Of a DNA stretch of 64,000 nucleotides, positions 9,132 to 18,436 are shown one piece after another (the stretch's first letter is position 1; every line of letters begins with the position of its first letter). The notes beneath the pieces were generated by a model. The model worked only from the letters and a program-made list of their open reading frames with translations, did not search any database and was not told the DNA's origin. Made by a program: the position numbers and the translations under genes. This stretch comes from Bacteroides thetaiotaomicron VPI-5482 (GTDB lineage Bacteria > Bacteroidota > Bacteroidia > Bacteroidales > Bacteroidaceae): NCBI RefSeq assembly GCF_000011065.1, contig NC_004663.1, positions 3,534,001 through 3,598,000 on the forward strand. The letters are read 5' to 3'.

Positions 9132-10589
9132 TTAGAGATAACGATTGTTGTTAGGCAATACAGTTTCTCCCGCATGTTTCAACGCATCTTCCACGACATT
9201 GATTTCGAGGAATGAAGTTTGTGTACCTGCCTTACCGCTACTCAGATATCCTACCATATCAGTCGGCTGCAAACGTCCTTCCTTCAACAGGCGGCGCAAA
9301 GCGGCAAAATAATATTCCTGTCCGTTGGCCAGCTCCGGCATATAGATTGCTTCCACTCCATAAGAAAGTGCCAGATGACGCATGGTCTTTTCTTTATAGC
9401 AGATAGCCAATACCGGGAACTTACCACGGAAAGCTGCCAGATTACGGGCGGTCCGTCCGCTATAGCTGTCTGTGATGATGGCACGTATCTTCAGTTTCGA
9501 TGTAGCTTTCACTGCCTGTTTAGCAAGGAAGGCCGTTACATCGTTACTGTTTTCGTTCAACGGGATACGGATATCATTCTCTTCCAGTTTATCTTTTTCA
9601 GCCTGGGCCGCGATCTTGGTCATTGTCTTGACTGCATCTACCGGATATTTGCCATAAGCAGTCTCACCGCTCAACATCAGAGCATCCGTACGATAGTAGA
9701 TTGCATTCGCGATATCGGTCACTTCCGCGCGGGTCGGACGAGGATTGTTGATCATGGTATGAAGCATCTGAGTCGCAACGATCACCGGTTTCTTTGCCAG
9801 GATACATTTGCGGATCAGCACACGCTGGATACCCGGAATACGTTCCTGCGGCACTTCGATACCCAGGTCACCACGGGCTACCATCACGCCGTCCGCCACT
9901 TCAAGAATCTCGTCGATGTTGTCCACCCCTTCCTGATTCTCAATCTTGGCAATAATCCGGATATCACTATTGTGAGCATCCAGAATTTCACGGATATCAA
10001 GTACGTCCTGACGGTTGCGCACGAAAGAGTGAGCGATGAAATCGATATCCTTTTCAATCGCGTAAAGTATATTGTTACGGTCTTTCTCTGTCAATGAAGG
10101 AAGATTGATACGAACACCCGGGACGTTCACGCTCTTGCGGCTTCCCAACGTTGCATCGTTTTTCACTTCGCAAAGCAGATAATCGGCTGTCTTATCGATT
10201 ACTTCCAGTTCAAGATCACCATCGTCAATCAGAACCAGACCTCCGATATTCAAATCGTTCACAAAGTTAGGATACGAAACAGCGATACATTCACGAGTCG
10301 TCTCCTGATCAGGATTGCCGACAATCTTTACTTTATCACCTATCTGATATGGAATCGGTTCCGCATTGGCAGTTGTACGTACTTCCGGTCCTTTGGTATC
10401 CATGAGGATTGCAATCCGGTTGGATACGGAACGTACATTGGCAATCAACGCTTCAAAACCTTCACGGCTAGCGTGAGCCGTATTCATACGTACCACATTC
10501 ATCCCAGCTTCAAACAGCTGTTTTATAAAGTCCACATCGCAACGTCTGTCCGAAATGGATGCGACGATTTTTGTCTGTTTCAGTAACAT
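9132..10589 (-). CDS. pyk: Pyruvate kinase
   Basis: A 485-residue glycolytic enzyme that converts phosphoenolpyruvate and ADP to pyruvate and ATP. Signature parts are LMDTKGPEVRTT, the catalytic-lysine and metal-site region IAKIENQEGVDNIDEILE, and VMVARGDLGIEVP. They are followed by KPVIVATQMLHTMI..PRPTRAEVTDIANAI and a C-terminal allosteric-type domain. The Glu in DTKGPE is the residue associated with K+-dependent enzymes. The usual N-terminal MNFSHG reads MNTAHA, so the Ser that helps bind K+ is Ala. It is co-directional with aroQ, 31 bp apart. Confidence 0.96.
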   Translation of the reverse strand: MLLKQTKIVASISDRRCDVDFIKQLFEAGMNVVRMNTAHASREGFEALIANVRSVSNRIAILMDTKGPEVRTTANAEPIPYQIGDKVKIVGNPDQETTRECIAVSYPNFVNDLNIGGLVLIDDGDLELEVIDKTADYLLCEVKNDATLGSRKSVNVPGVRINLPSLTEKDRNNILYAIEKDIDFIAHSFVRNRQDVLDIREILDAHNSDIRIIAKIENQEGVDNIDEILEVADGVMVARGDLGIEVPQERIPGIQRVLIRKCILAKKPVIVATQMLHTMINNPRPTRAEVTDIANAIYYRTDALMLSGETAYGKYPVDAVKTMTKIAAQAEKDKLEENDIRIPLNENSNDVTAFLAKQAVKATSKLKIRAIITDSYSGRTARNLAAFRGKFPVLAICYKEKTMRHLALSYGVEAIYMPELANGQEYYFAALRRLLKEGRLQPTDMVGYLSSGKAGTQTSFLEINVVEDALKHAGETVLPNNNRYL

Positions 10590-10620
10590 AGCCTTTTTAC
10601 CTATTTAATATATTAATACC

Positions 10621-11043
10621 TTATTTATTACCTAACAAAGCCTCCAGAGCCAACCGATACGAGTTCAGCCCGAAGCCACAGATCACTCCTTTGCATGCGC
10701 AGGCGATCATAGATACATGCCGGAAAGACTCACGGCTATGTACATTAGAAATATGTACCTCGATCACCGGAGAAGTCACAGAACGAATGGCATCCTGCAG
10801 AGCGATGGAGGTATGTGTATAAGCGCCGGCATTCAGAATGATACCGTCTACCTCAAAACCTACCTGCTGAATGCAGTCAATCATTTCTCCCTCAATGTTC
10901 GATTGAAAATAGTCGATCTCCAAATCAGCATATCTTTTACGAAGCTCAGCCAGATAGTCTTCAAATGTAACACTTCCGTATATGGAAGGTTCACGTTTGC
11001 CCAACAGATTGATGTTCGGGCCATTAATAATTTGTATTCTCAT
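10621..11043 (-). CDS. aroQ: 3-dehydroquinate dehydratase, type II
   Basis: A 140-residue dodecameric type II dehydroquinase (shikimate pathway, 3-dehydroquinate to 3-dehydroshikimate). It begins IQIINGPNINLLGKREPSIYG, whose Tyr is the catalytic tyrosine on the mobile loop. It continues with FQSNIEGEMIDCIQ, GIILNAGAYTHTSIALQDAI and the histidine-containing EVHISNVHSRESFRH. Length and all expected active-site residues match. It is first in a leftward operon and shares a 74-bp intergenic region with xerD. Confidence 0.97.
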   Translation of the reverse strand: MRIQIINGPNINLLGKREPSIYGSVTFEDYLAELRKRYADLEIDYFQSNIEGEMIDCIQQVGFEVDGIILNAGAYTHTSIALQDAIRSVTSPVIEVHISNVHSRESFRHVSMIACACKGVICGFGLNSYRLALEALLGNK

Positions 11044-11065
11044 CGCCGTAGTCCTGCTTTTTTAA

Positions 11066-11073
11066 TACCTTTG
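11066..11073 (+). promoter_or_regulatory. -7 promoter element for xerD
   Basis: TACCTTTG matches TAnnTTTG exactly, 44 bp upstream of the xerD ATG. No -33 TTTG is seen at the right distance. Confidence 0.6.
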
Positions 11074-11099
11074 TATCCAAAGAACAATATTTCAGGCTA

Positions 11100-11107
11100 C
11101 AAAGGTA
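11100..11107 (-). promoter_or_regulatory. -7 promoter element for the aroQ-pyk-rbfA operon
   Basis: Read on the minus strand this is TACCTTTG, identical to the xerD element on the other strand. Transcription would start near 11093, giving a leader of about 50 nt before the aroQ ATG at 11043. Confidence 0.6.
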
Positions 11108-11117
11108 GAAAAAAGAA

Positions 11118-12077
11118 ATGGAAATCAACGAAAAAAACAAGAAGAAGGAGCAACAAGCACTGATAATCAGAAAGTACCAGCAGTACCTCAAGCTGGAAAA
11201 GTCTTTATCCCCCAATACATTGGACGCTTATCTGACCGATCTGGATAAACTGATGAGTTTTCTGACTCTGGAAGGGATAGATGTTCTTGAAGTATGCCTG
11301 TCCGATCTCCAGCGTTTCGCTGCGGGATTGCATGACATCGGCATTCATCCTCGTTCTCAGGCACGCATTTTATCCGGCATCAAGTCCTTCTTCCGTTTCC
11401 TGATTATGGCGGATTATCTGGAGGCTGATCCCAGCGAACTGCTGGAAGGTCCCAAGATAGGATTAAAACTCCCCGAAGTGCTGACCGTAGAAGAGATCGA
11501 CAACATCATCTCCTCCGTAGACCGCAGCAAAGCCGAAGGACAGCGCAACAGAGCTATTCTGGAAACATTATACAGCTGCGGACTCCGTGTATCCGAACTT
11601 GTCAGCCTCAAATTATCCGATCTCTATTTTGATGAAGGCTTCATCAAAGTAGAAGGCAAAGGAAGCAAGCAACGTCTTGTTCCCATTTCCCCCCGTGCCA
11701 TTAACGAGATCAAACTTTATTTCTTGGACCGCAACCGGATAGAAGTTAAAAAAGACTATGAAGATTTTGTGTTTGTCAGCCAGCGGAGAGGCAAATCACT
11801 TTCCCGGATTATGATCTTTCATATGATAAAAGAATTAGCACAAAATGCGGGTATCACCAAAAACATCAGTCCGCACACTTTCCGACACTCCTTTGCCACT
11901 CATTTACTGGAAGGTGGCGCCAATTTACGGGCCATCCAGTGCATGCTCGGCCACGAATCGATTGCGACGACCGAAATTTATACCCATATCGACCGAAACA
12001 TGCTTCGCAGCGAGATTATCGAGCATCATCCCCGAAATATCAAGTATCGGCGAGAAAAAGAGTCGGGTTTTCATTAA
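11118..12077 (+). CDS. xerD: Site-specific tyrosine recombinase XerD/XerC-type
   Basis: A 319-residue tyrosine recombinase that resolves chromosome dimers at dif. The N-terminal SAM-like core-binding domain spans about residues 14-105. The catalytic domain keeps every active-site residue: Arg157 (CGLRVSEL), Lys181 (VEGKGSKQRLVPI), His253 and Arg256 (HTFRHSFATHLL), His279 (LGHESIATTEIYTH) and the nucleophile Tyr288. The length and high match to XerD motifs point to the housekeeping enzyme rather than a phage or transposon integrase. It is transcribed divergently from aroQ. Confidence 0.93.
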   Translation: MEINEKNKKKEQQALIIRKYQQYLKLEKSLSPNTLDAYLTDLDKLMSFLTLEGIDVLEVCLSDLQRFAAGLHDIGIHPRSQARILSGIKSFFRFLIMADYLEADPSELLEGPKIGLKLPEVLTVEEIDNIISSVDRSKAEGQRNRAILETLYSCGLRVSELVSLKLSDLYFDEGFIKVEGKGSKQRLVPISPRAINEIKLYFLDRNRIEVKKDYEDFVFVSQRRGKSLSRIMIFHMIKELAQNAGITKNISPHTFRHSFATHLLEGGANLRAIQCMLGHESIATTEIYTHIDRNMLRSEIIEHHPRNIKYRREKESGFH

Positions 12078-12125
12078 ATTATGATAAAAACCTCCTGCTA
12101 ACTACATAATTATATTAAGAATTAA

Positions 12126-12133
12126 TATCTTTG
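12126..12133 (+). promoter_or_regulatory. -7 promoter element for the TPR lipoprotein gene
   Basis: TATCTTTG is an exact TAnnTTTG match, about 83 bp before the ATG at 12216, giving a leader of roughly 75 nt. Confidence 0.6.
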
Positions 12134-12215
12134 CGATGTTTTTCCTTTATTAGGATTGAAAAGGGGTTATAAATATGACGATATTTCAATTACAAACATT
12201 TAATTTATACCTAAA

Positions 12216-13907
12216 ATGACAAAGAAGTTGTACTTGCCTTTACTCATGGCAATTGTTGTTGCACTTTTCTCTTCGTGCAAGAAAATGGGTCCCCTGTCAG
12301 CGGACTACTTCACTGTTACTCCACAAGTGTTGGAAGCAGTAGGTGGTAAAGTTCCTGCTACCATTAATGGTAAATTCCCTGAAAAGTATTTCAAGAAAAA
12401 AGCTGTAGTAGAAGTTACTCCGGTTTTGAAATGGAATGGCGGTGAAGCTAAAGGACAAAGTGCTGTGTTCCAAGGAGAAAAAGTAGAAGGAAACGATCAG
12501 ACTATCTCTTACAAAGTAGGTGGTAGCTATACGATGAAAACATCTTTCGACTATGTTCCTGAAATGGCAAAATCTGAACTGTGGCTTGAATTCAAAGCTA
12601 AAGTTGGTAAAAAGGAAGTCGTTATCCCCGCTGTGAAAGTAGCTGATGGTGTAATCTCTACTTCTGAATTGGTAAATAACACATTGGGCAGCGCTAACCC
12701 GGCTCTGGGCGAAGATGCTTTCCAACGTATCATCAAGGAAAAACACGATGCTAACATCATGTTCTTGATCCAACAGGCTAACATCCGTTCAAGCGAGTTG
12801 AAAACTGCTAAAGAATTCAACAAGGAAGTTGCTAACATAAACGAAGCTGCCAACAAGAAGATCAGCAACATCGAAGTTTCTGCTTATGCTTCTCCTGATG
12901 GTGGTGTAAGCCTGAATACAACTCTAGCAGAAAACCGCGAAAGCAACACTACCAAGATGCTGAACAAAGACTTGAAGAAAGCTAAGATCGACGCTCCGGT
13001 TGACGCTAAATATACTGCACAGGACTGGGAAGGTTTCCAGGAACTGGTTTCTAAATCTAACATCCAGGATAAAGAACTGATCCTTCGCGTATTGTCTATG
13101 TATCAGGATCCTGCACAGAGAGAACAAGAAATCAAGAACATCTCTTCTGTATACAAGAACCTGGCTGACGATATCCTTCCTCAACTGCGTCGTTCTCGTT
13201 TGACTTTGAACTACGAGATCATCGGTAAGTCTGACGAAGAAATCACTAAGCTTGCTTCTTCTAATCCTTCTGAACTGAACATCGAAGAATTGCTGTATGC
13301 TGCTACACTGACTAACGATCCTGCAAAACAGGAAGCTATCTATACTCAGGCAACAAAACAGTTCCCTAACGATTACCGCGCATACAACAACCTTGGTAAG
13401 CTTGCTTATCAAGCTGGTAACGTTGACAAAGCTGAATCTTACCTGAAGAAAGCTGCCAGCGTAAACGCTGCTCCTGAAGTAAACATGAACTTAGGTTTGA
13501 TCTCTTTGATCAAGGGTGACAAAGCTGCTGCTGAAGCTTACTTCGGTAAAGCTGCAGGTACAAAAGAACTTGGCGAATCTATGGGTAACCTGTACATCGC
13601 TCAAGGCCAGTACGAAAGAGCAGTTAACTCATTCGGTGACGCTAAGACTAACAGTGCTGCTTTGGCTCAGATCCTTGCTAAGGACTACAACAAAGCTAAA
13701 AACACACTGGCAGGCGTAGAAAAACCAGATGCTTACACAGACTACCTGATGGCAGTTCTAGGTGCTAGAACTAACAATTCTTCTATGGTAACCAGCAGCT
13801 TGAAGAGCGCTGTTGCTAAAGAACCTGCGTTGGCTAAGAAAGCTGCAACAGACTTGGAATTCTCTAAGTTCTTCACAAATGCAGACTTCATGAGCATCAT
13901 CAAATAA
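12216..13907 (+). CDS. TPR lipoprotein with an OmpA-like segment
   Basis: A 563-residue predicted lipoprotein; the signal peptide ends in VALFSSC with Cys21 as the lipidation site. After a beta-rich N-terminal region, residues about 200-265 contain ISNIEVSAYASPDGGVSLN and then LAENRESNTTKML, which resembles the peptidoglycan-binding OmpA C-terminal fold. Residues about 370-500 form TPR helices such as YRAYNNLGKLAYQAGNVDKAESYLKKAA, given here by position 388-415. Lysine and alanine codons dominate with strongly biased usage (GCT, AAA, GAA), which suggests high expression. It has its own promoter and terminator. Role is unknown; an envelope scaffold bridging outer membrane and peptidoglycan is an inference. 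Confidence 0.85.
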   Translation: MTKKLYLPLLMAIVVALFSSCKKMGPLSADYFTVTPQVLEAVGGKVPATINGKFPEKYFKKKAVVEVTPVLKWNGGEAKGQSAVFQGEKVEGNDQTISYKVGGSYTMKTSFDYVPEMAKSELWLEFKAKVGKKEVVIPAVKVADGVISTSELVNNTLGSANPALGEDAFQRIIKEKHDANIMFLIQQANIRSSELKTAKEFNKEVANINEAANKKISNIEVSAYASPDGGVSLNTTLAENRESNTTKMLNKDLKKAKIDAPVDAKYTAQDWEGFQELVSKSNIQDKELILRVLSMYQDPAQREQEIKNISSVYKNLADDILPQLRRSRLTLNYEIIGKSDEEITKLASSNPSELNIEELLYAATLTNDPAKQEAIYTQATKQFPNDYRAYNNLGKLAYQAGNVDKAESYLKKAASVNAAPEVNMNLGLISLIKGDKAAAEAYFGKAAGTKELGESMGNLYIAQGQYERAVNSFGDAKTNSAALAQILAKDYNKAKNTLAGVEKPDAYTDYLMAVLGARTNNSSMVTSSLKSAVAKEPALAKKAATDLEFSKFFTNADFMSIIK

Positions 13908-13935
13908 GAGAATTACCACTCTATTTTAGATATTG

Positions 13936-13977
13936 AGAATTGCTCGTCATTACAAATGACGGGCAATTCTTTTTTTT
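13936..13977 (+). terminator. Strong intrinsic terminator after the TPR lipoprotein gene
   Basis: A 16-bp stem pairs 13936-13951 with 13955-13970 (one T-G pair) around a 3-nt loop and is followed by eight T residues. Confidence 0.93.
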
Positions 13978-13992
13978 ATCTGTAAAAAACCG

Positions 13993-14000
13993 TACTTTCG
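13993..14000 (+). promoter_or_regulatory. Candidate -7 element for the thioredoxin-fold lipoprotein and comM
   Basis: TACTTTCG differs from TAnnTTTG at one base and lies 20 bp before the ATG. A similar variant, TATTTTCG, sits at 16751-16758, 19 bp before the TPR/HTH gene at 16777. Confidence 0.4.
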
Positions 14001-14019
14001 CAGAAAAGAAATCAAAGCA

Positions 14020-15135
14020 ATGAAAAAGAGTAGTATTTTAATCCTCATCATTATCTGTCTGGTCGGATGCAAGAAGGGCTCCAATGAGACAACCATCACC
14101 GGAGAGATCAAAGGACTCGGAACAGATACACTTTATTTGTACGGCATGGACGAACTGTACGACCGGATAGACACCATTTATGTAGAAAACGATAAGTTCT
14201 CCTACACTACCAGCGTAGATACGATCACTTCTGCCTATCTGTTACTCAAGAACCGGATTGAATATCCTGTCTTTCTTGATAAGGGTAACAAGATCAAAAT
14301 AAAAGGAGATACGATCAATCTGAATTTCCTGACTATCAGTGGAAATATATACAATGAGGAGTTTACAGACTTCCAAAAAGCACTGGAAGATCCGGCTGAT
14401 CCTTCAGAAAAAGCCGGCGAAGAAACAGTGGATAAAAGAATAACTGTAGAGAAAGCAAACACTGCCGAAGAAATGGCGGAAGAGTTCATACTGCAACATC
14501 ACTCCTCCTATGTAAGCCTTTACTTATTAGACAAATACTTCGTTCAGAAAGAAACGCCTGACTTCAGTAAAATTAAAAAGCTAGTTGAAGTAATGACAGG
14601 TGTATTACAGGACAAACCGTATATCGAACGTTTGAATGAAACAATCACTCAGGCAGAAAAATCGGAGATTGGCAAATATGCACCTTTCTTCAGCCTGCCC
14701 AATGCGAAAGGAGAAAAGATTACCCGTTCATCAGACGCCTTCAAGCAGAAAAGCCTGCTGATCAACTTTTGGGCTTCCTGGAACGACAGCATCTCTCAGA
14801 AGCAGAGCAACAGCGAGCTAAGAGAAATCTACAAAAAGTATAAGAAGAACAAATATATAGGAATGCTCGGCATCTCACTGGATGTAGACAAGCAGCAATG
14901 GAAAGACGCCATCAAACGCGATACGCTGGACTGGGAACAGGTATGCGATTTCGGCGGACTCAATTCTGAAGTAGCCAAGCAATATTCTATCTATAAAATA
15001 CCTGCCAACATACTTCTCTCGTCGGACGGAAAGATTTTAGCTAAGAACCTTCGGGGAGAAGAGCTGAAAAAGAAAATAGAAAACATCGTTGAGGAAGCGA
15101 CAGAAAAAGAAAAGAAAAACAAACAGAAGAAATAA
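14020..15135 (+). CDS. Thioredoxin-fold (TlpA-like) lipoprotein lacking the CXXC motif, DUF4369-type N-terminal domain
   Basis: A 371-residue lipoprotein (LIIICLVGC, Cys17). Residues about 24-120 resemble the DUF4369 domain found in front of many Bacteroides thiol-disulfide proteins. Residues about 216-360 are a thioredoxin fold: APFFSLPNAKGEKI, then LLINFWASWNDSISQ, then the cis-proline region YKIPANILL. In active TlpA/ResA proteins the motif is WCxxC; here the two cysteine positions are Asn255 and Ile258. The fold is kept but disulfide exchange cannot occur at this site. It lies 13 bp upstream of comM in the same direction. A chaperone or binding role is possible; function is otherwise unknown. 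Confidence 0.85.
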   Translation: MKKSSILILIIICLVGCKKGSNETTITGEIKGLGTDTLYLYGMDELYDRIDTIYVENDKFSYTTSVDTITSAYLLLKNRIEYPVFLDKGNKIKIKGDTINLNFLTISGNIYNEEFTDFQKALEDPADPSEKAGEETVDKRITVEKANTAEEMAEEFILQHHSSYVSLYLLDKYFVQKETPDFSKIKKLVEVMTGVLQDKPYIERLNETITQAEKSEIGKYAPFFSLPNAKGEKITRSSDAFKQKSLLINFWASWNDSISQKQSNSELREIYKKYKKNKYIGMLGISLDVDKQQWKDAIKRDTLDWEQVCDFGGLNSEVAKQYSIYKIPANILLSSDGKILAKNLRGEELKKKIENIVEEATEKEKKNKQKK

Positions 15136-15148
15136 ACGGTAATCAAAC

Positions 15149-16687
15149 GTGCTAATTAAAGTTTTCGGAGCGGCTGTTCAAGGGATTGATGCAACACTCA
15201 TCACAATCGAAGTCAACAGCTCACGTGGCTGTATGTTCTATCTCGTCGGTCTTCCGGATTCCGCAGTGAAGGAAAGTCACCAACGTATTATCTCCGCACT
15301 GCAAGTCAATGGCTATAAAATGCCGACCAGTAACCTGGTTGTAAATATGGCACCGGCCGATATCCGCAAAGAAGGCTCGGCTTATGATTTGCCTCTTGCC
15401 ATCGGCTTGCTGGGTGCCAGCGAAACCATATCTTCCGAAAAGTTATCCCGCTATCTGATGATGGGAGAACTTAGTCTTGACGGGAGCATTCAGCCTATCA
15501 AAGGAGCACTGCCTATTGCTATCAAAGCCCGTGAAGAAAACTTTGAGGGACTCATTATTCCTCAACAGAATGCGCGGGAAGCAGCAGTTGTCAATCAACT
15601 GAAGGTATATGGCGTCAGTAATATCAAAGAAGTTATCCAGTTCTTCAATGGTGAGCGGGAGCTGGAACAGACCGTTGTCAACACGCGGGAAGAGTTTTAT
15701 CAACAGCAAACAGCCTTTGACCTGGACTTTGCAGACGTAAAAGGACAGGAGAATGTGAAAAGGGCGTTGGAAGTTGCTGCCGCCGGAGGACATAATCTCA
15801 TCATGATCGGCGCTCCCGGCAGTGGTAAATCAATGATGGCTAAACGGTTACCTTCCATCCTTCCTCCCCTCTCCCTGGGTGAAAGCCTGGAAACGACCAA
15901 AATACATTCCGTTGCAGGAAAACTAAACCGGGGCTCTTCACTGATTTCCCAACGGCCATTCCGTGATCCCCATCATACGATATCGCAAGTTGCAATGGTG
16001 GGAGGCGGAAGTTTTCCCCAACCGGGAGAAATAAGCCTGGCGCATAACGGAGTTTTATTTTTGGACGAATTACCCGAATTCAACAGAGGGGTATTAGAAG
16101 TCCTGCGCCAGCCACTGGAAGACCGGCAGATTACCATCTCCCGCATAAAGAGCACAATCAGTTATCCCGCCAATCTGATGCTCATTGCATCCATGAATCC
16201 ATGCCCTTGCGGATACTATAATCATCCGACCAAGGCATGTGTATGCAGTCCTGGTCAGGTACAAAAGTATCTGAACAAGATATCCGGTCCGTTGCTGGAC
16301 CGTATTGATATTCAGATAGAGATTGTTCCTGTTCCGTTCGACAAGATATCCGATCAGCGACAGGGAGAAGCAAGCAGTGTTATTCGGAACAGAGTCATTC
16401 AGGCACGCCGTATACAGGAACAGCGCTATGCCGATCATCCCGGTATCTACTGCAATGCACAGATGAGCAGCAAGTTATTATCCATTTATGCTCGGCCGGA
16501 TGACAAAGGACTTTCCCTGCTGCGAAATGCAATGGAACGCCTCAATCTTTCCGCACGCGCATACGACCGTATATTAAAGGTGGCACGTACCATTGCCGAC
16601 CTTGAGGGTGCGGAACTGATACAGCCCTCCCATTTGGCTGAAGCCATCAGTTATCGCAATCTGGACAGAGAAAACTGGGCGGGATAA
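15149..16687 (+). CDS. comM: YifB/ComM family Mg-chelatase-like AAA+ ATPase
   Basis: A 512-residue hexameric AAA+ helicase family protein; in transformable bacteria ComM drives branch migration during integration of homologous DNA. The N-terminal domain (VGLPDSAVKESHQRI, MAPADIRKEGSAYDLPLA) is followed by Walker A GAPGSGKS at 221-228 and Walker B LFLDELPEF near 303-311. A cysteine cluster at about 352-367 (PCPCGYYNHP, ACVC) may bind zinc. A C-terminal lid closes the protein. The start is GTG at 15149, placing conserved IKVFGAAVQGI immediately after it; there is no nearer ATG. It is 13 bp downstream of the thioredoxin-fold gene. Confidence 0.93.
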   Translation: MLIKVFGAAVQGIDATLITIEVNSSRGCMFYLVGLPDSAVKESHQRIISALQVNGYKMPTSNLVVNMAPADIRKEGSAYDLPLAIGLLGASETISSEKLSRYLMMGELSLDGSIQPIKGALPIAIKAREENFEGLIIPQQNAREAAVVNQLKVYGVSNIKEVIQFFNGERELEQTVVNTREEFYQQQTAFDLDFADVKGQENVKRALEVAAAGGHNLIMIGAPGSGKSMMAKRLPSILPPLSLGESLETTKIHSVAGKLNRGSSLISQRPFRDPHHTISQVAMVGGGSFPQPGEISLAHNGVLFLDELPEFNRGVLEVLRQPLEDRQITISRIKSTISYPANLMLIASMNPCPCGYYNHPTKACVCSPGQVQKYLNKISGPLLDRIDIQIEIVPVPFDKISDQRQGEASSVIRNRVIQARRIQEQRYADHPGIYCNAQMSSKLLSIYARPDDKGLSLLRNAMERLNLSARAYDRILKVARTIADLEGAELIQPSHLAEAISYRNLDRENWAG

Positions 16688-16776
16688 AAGCGCTTGACAG
16701 TAAATCAATAAAATACCATAAAGAAAAAGTCTTCGTCTCATATAAAATACTATTTTCGCAAGATAGAATCTAGTAT

Positions 16777-18411
16777 ATGAATAAACACGACAACCCATAT
16801 TACCCCCTATTTCTACTCATCGGATGGCTTATCATGCTGAGTAGTTGTCAACCTGCCCCATCTCATCTTCTGGAAAAAGCGATGCAGATGGAGAATGTAT
16901 CAACCGACAGTATCTTTTTCTACCTGCAACAAATAGAAGAACCCGACAAATTACCTCTCAATGATCAAGGAGATTATTACCTGTTGCTCTACAAGGCAAC
17001 TCTGTGGAAAACAGGAACACCTGATGATTCATTATTGCAGATCGCCATCCGGCAATATAAACAAAACGAGCAGCAAACCCAGTATGTACGGGCACGCATT
17101 GAGCAAAGCGCCTCCTATTTATATCGTAATCTGCCCGATTCCACATTACTGATGAGCGAACAAATCCTGAAAGGATACCAGCTAAATGATACGCTAAAAA
17201 CAAGGCTGTACGGGCTACGAAGGGCAGCATACAGCAGAAAGCAGGATTATCCGCAGGCATTGGTGATGGCAGACAGCAGCAGACAACTGGCTCTTAAGAT
17301 GAAAGATACACTTTTCTATTTTTCTACCAGCCAGCTATATCTGCAAATTATAAACAAAATGCAAGATCATGACAGATACACCCAAAGCTATCTGCAGCTA
17401 ATGAAAGAACTTATGGATTCGCCCAAATACCAGTCTTTGAATTATTATGCGCTGGAAAGTCTGTTGAACACCAGTCTGCAAAGAAAGGATTTCCGGCAAG
17501 CAGTCATATATCTTCAACAATTATCGAGCCAACGCCGCGGAAGAAATGAAGTACCACACTATCTGCTGCTATGCGGAAGAACCCATGCCGCCTTGAATCA
17601 GATTGACTCCGCCCAATATTACTATCGGCAAGCCGCAATCTCATCTTCCAGCTTTATTGCCATGGAAGCCAATGCACGCTTATTCAATCTGATCAATGAA
17701 AAAGAATATCCGGAACAAGTCTTTTATACCAAGCAGAAGGAAAGCACGATAAGGGACAATATACTAAACAATATCAGTACAGGGATACGGGAAAGAGAAT
17801 TCAACCAACTCAAATTACAGAATGAATTATACCAGCTGCATCTGCAACAGCAGCAAAGGGAACTATGGATGCTGGGAATCGTTACAGCTCTGCTGAGTAT
17901 CGGATTCATCGCATTTTTCTTTTATCAGAGAGAGAAAAAGAAGCGACTGCTGCGGGAAAACCAGTTACTGTACAAAGAAGCCGAAGTAAGTGGACTACGG
18001 GAGAAAGAAATCCGGCTAAGGAATAAAGAGGCTGAACTCCGTGAAGCGCTTTTCCGGAGAATGCCATTCTTCCATAAGCTGCCCTCACTCCATGCCAACA
18101 ACAATCAGGACGAACCGGGCACCAGTCACAAGATAGTAGTGACAGATGCAGAATGGGCAGAAGTCACTTCAGTAGTGAACGATGCGTTCGACAATTTTGT
18201 CGTCCGGTTACGACAGGCTTATCCACAGTTGGGAGATAAAGAAATCGGCTTCTGCTGCCTCGTCAAAATCAATGTCAACATACAGGATTTATCTGATATC
18301 TATTGTGTGAGCAAAGCTGCCATTACCAAACGGAAATATCGGATAAAGACTGATAAGCTGGGAATTACTGATGAGAATATAAGTTTAGACAGTTTTCTCA
18401 AAGTTTTTTAG
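16777..18411 (+). CDS. Membrane-tethered TPR regulator with C-terminal HTH
   Basis: A 544-residue protein with a signal/lipobox-like N terminus (LIMLSSC), alpha-helical TPR-type repeats from about residue 30 to 330, and a single TM at about 362-386 (ending FFFYQREKKKR). A charged coiled coil covers about 387-430. The C-terminal domain at about 488-541 contains CCLVKINVNIQDLSDIY and then VSKAAITKRKYRI, which has the spacing of a LuxR/sigma-like helix-turn-helix. Topology would put the TPRs in the periplasm and the HTH in the cytoplasm, so it could act as a one-component trans-membrane regulator. The immediate downstream beta-propeller gene is a likely target. Assignment of the HTH is by eye. 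Confidence 0.75.
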   Translation: MNKHDNPYYPLFLLIGWLIMLSSCQPAPSHLLEKAMQMENVSTDSIFFYLQQIEEPDKLPLNDQGDYYLLLYKATLWKTGTPDDSLLQIAIRQYKQNEQQTQYVRARIEQSASYLYRNLPDSTLLMSEQILKGYQLNDTLKTRLYGLRRAAYSRKQDYPQALVMADSSRQLALKMKDTLFYFSTSQLYLQIINKMQDHDRYTQSYLQLMKELMDSPKYQSLNYYALESLLNTSLQRKDFRQAVIYLQQLSSQRRGRNEVPHYLLLCGRTHAALNQIDSAQYYYRQAAISSSSFIAMEANARLFNLINEKEYPEQVFYTKQKESTIRDNILNNISTGIREREFNQLKLQNELYQLHLQQQQRELWMLGIVTALLSIGFIAFFFYQREKKKRLLRENQLLYKEAEVSGLREKEIRLRNKEAELREALFRRMPFFHKLPSLHANNNQDEPGTSHKIVVTDAEWAEVTSVVNDAFDNFVVRLRQAYPQLGDKEIGFCCLVKINVNIQDLSDIYCVSKAAITKRKYRIKTDKLGITDENISLDSFLKVF

Positions 18412-18436
18412 CTGTCGCCCCAGGGTAGTTGAAGTC

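Noticed and set aside
11118..12077. xerD as a mobile-element integrase
   Set aside because: It has all XerD motifs and core-gene neighbours; no attachment sites or mobile cargo are next to it.
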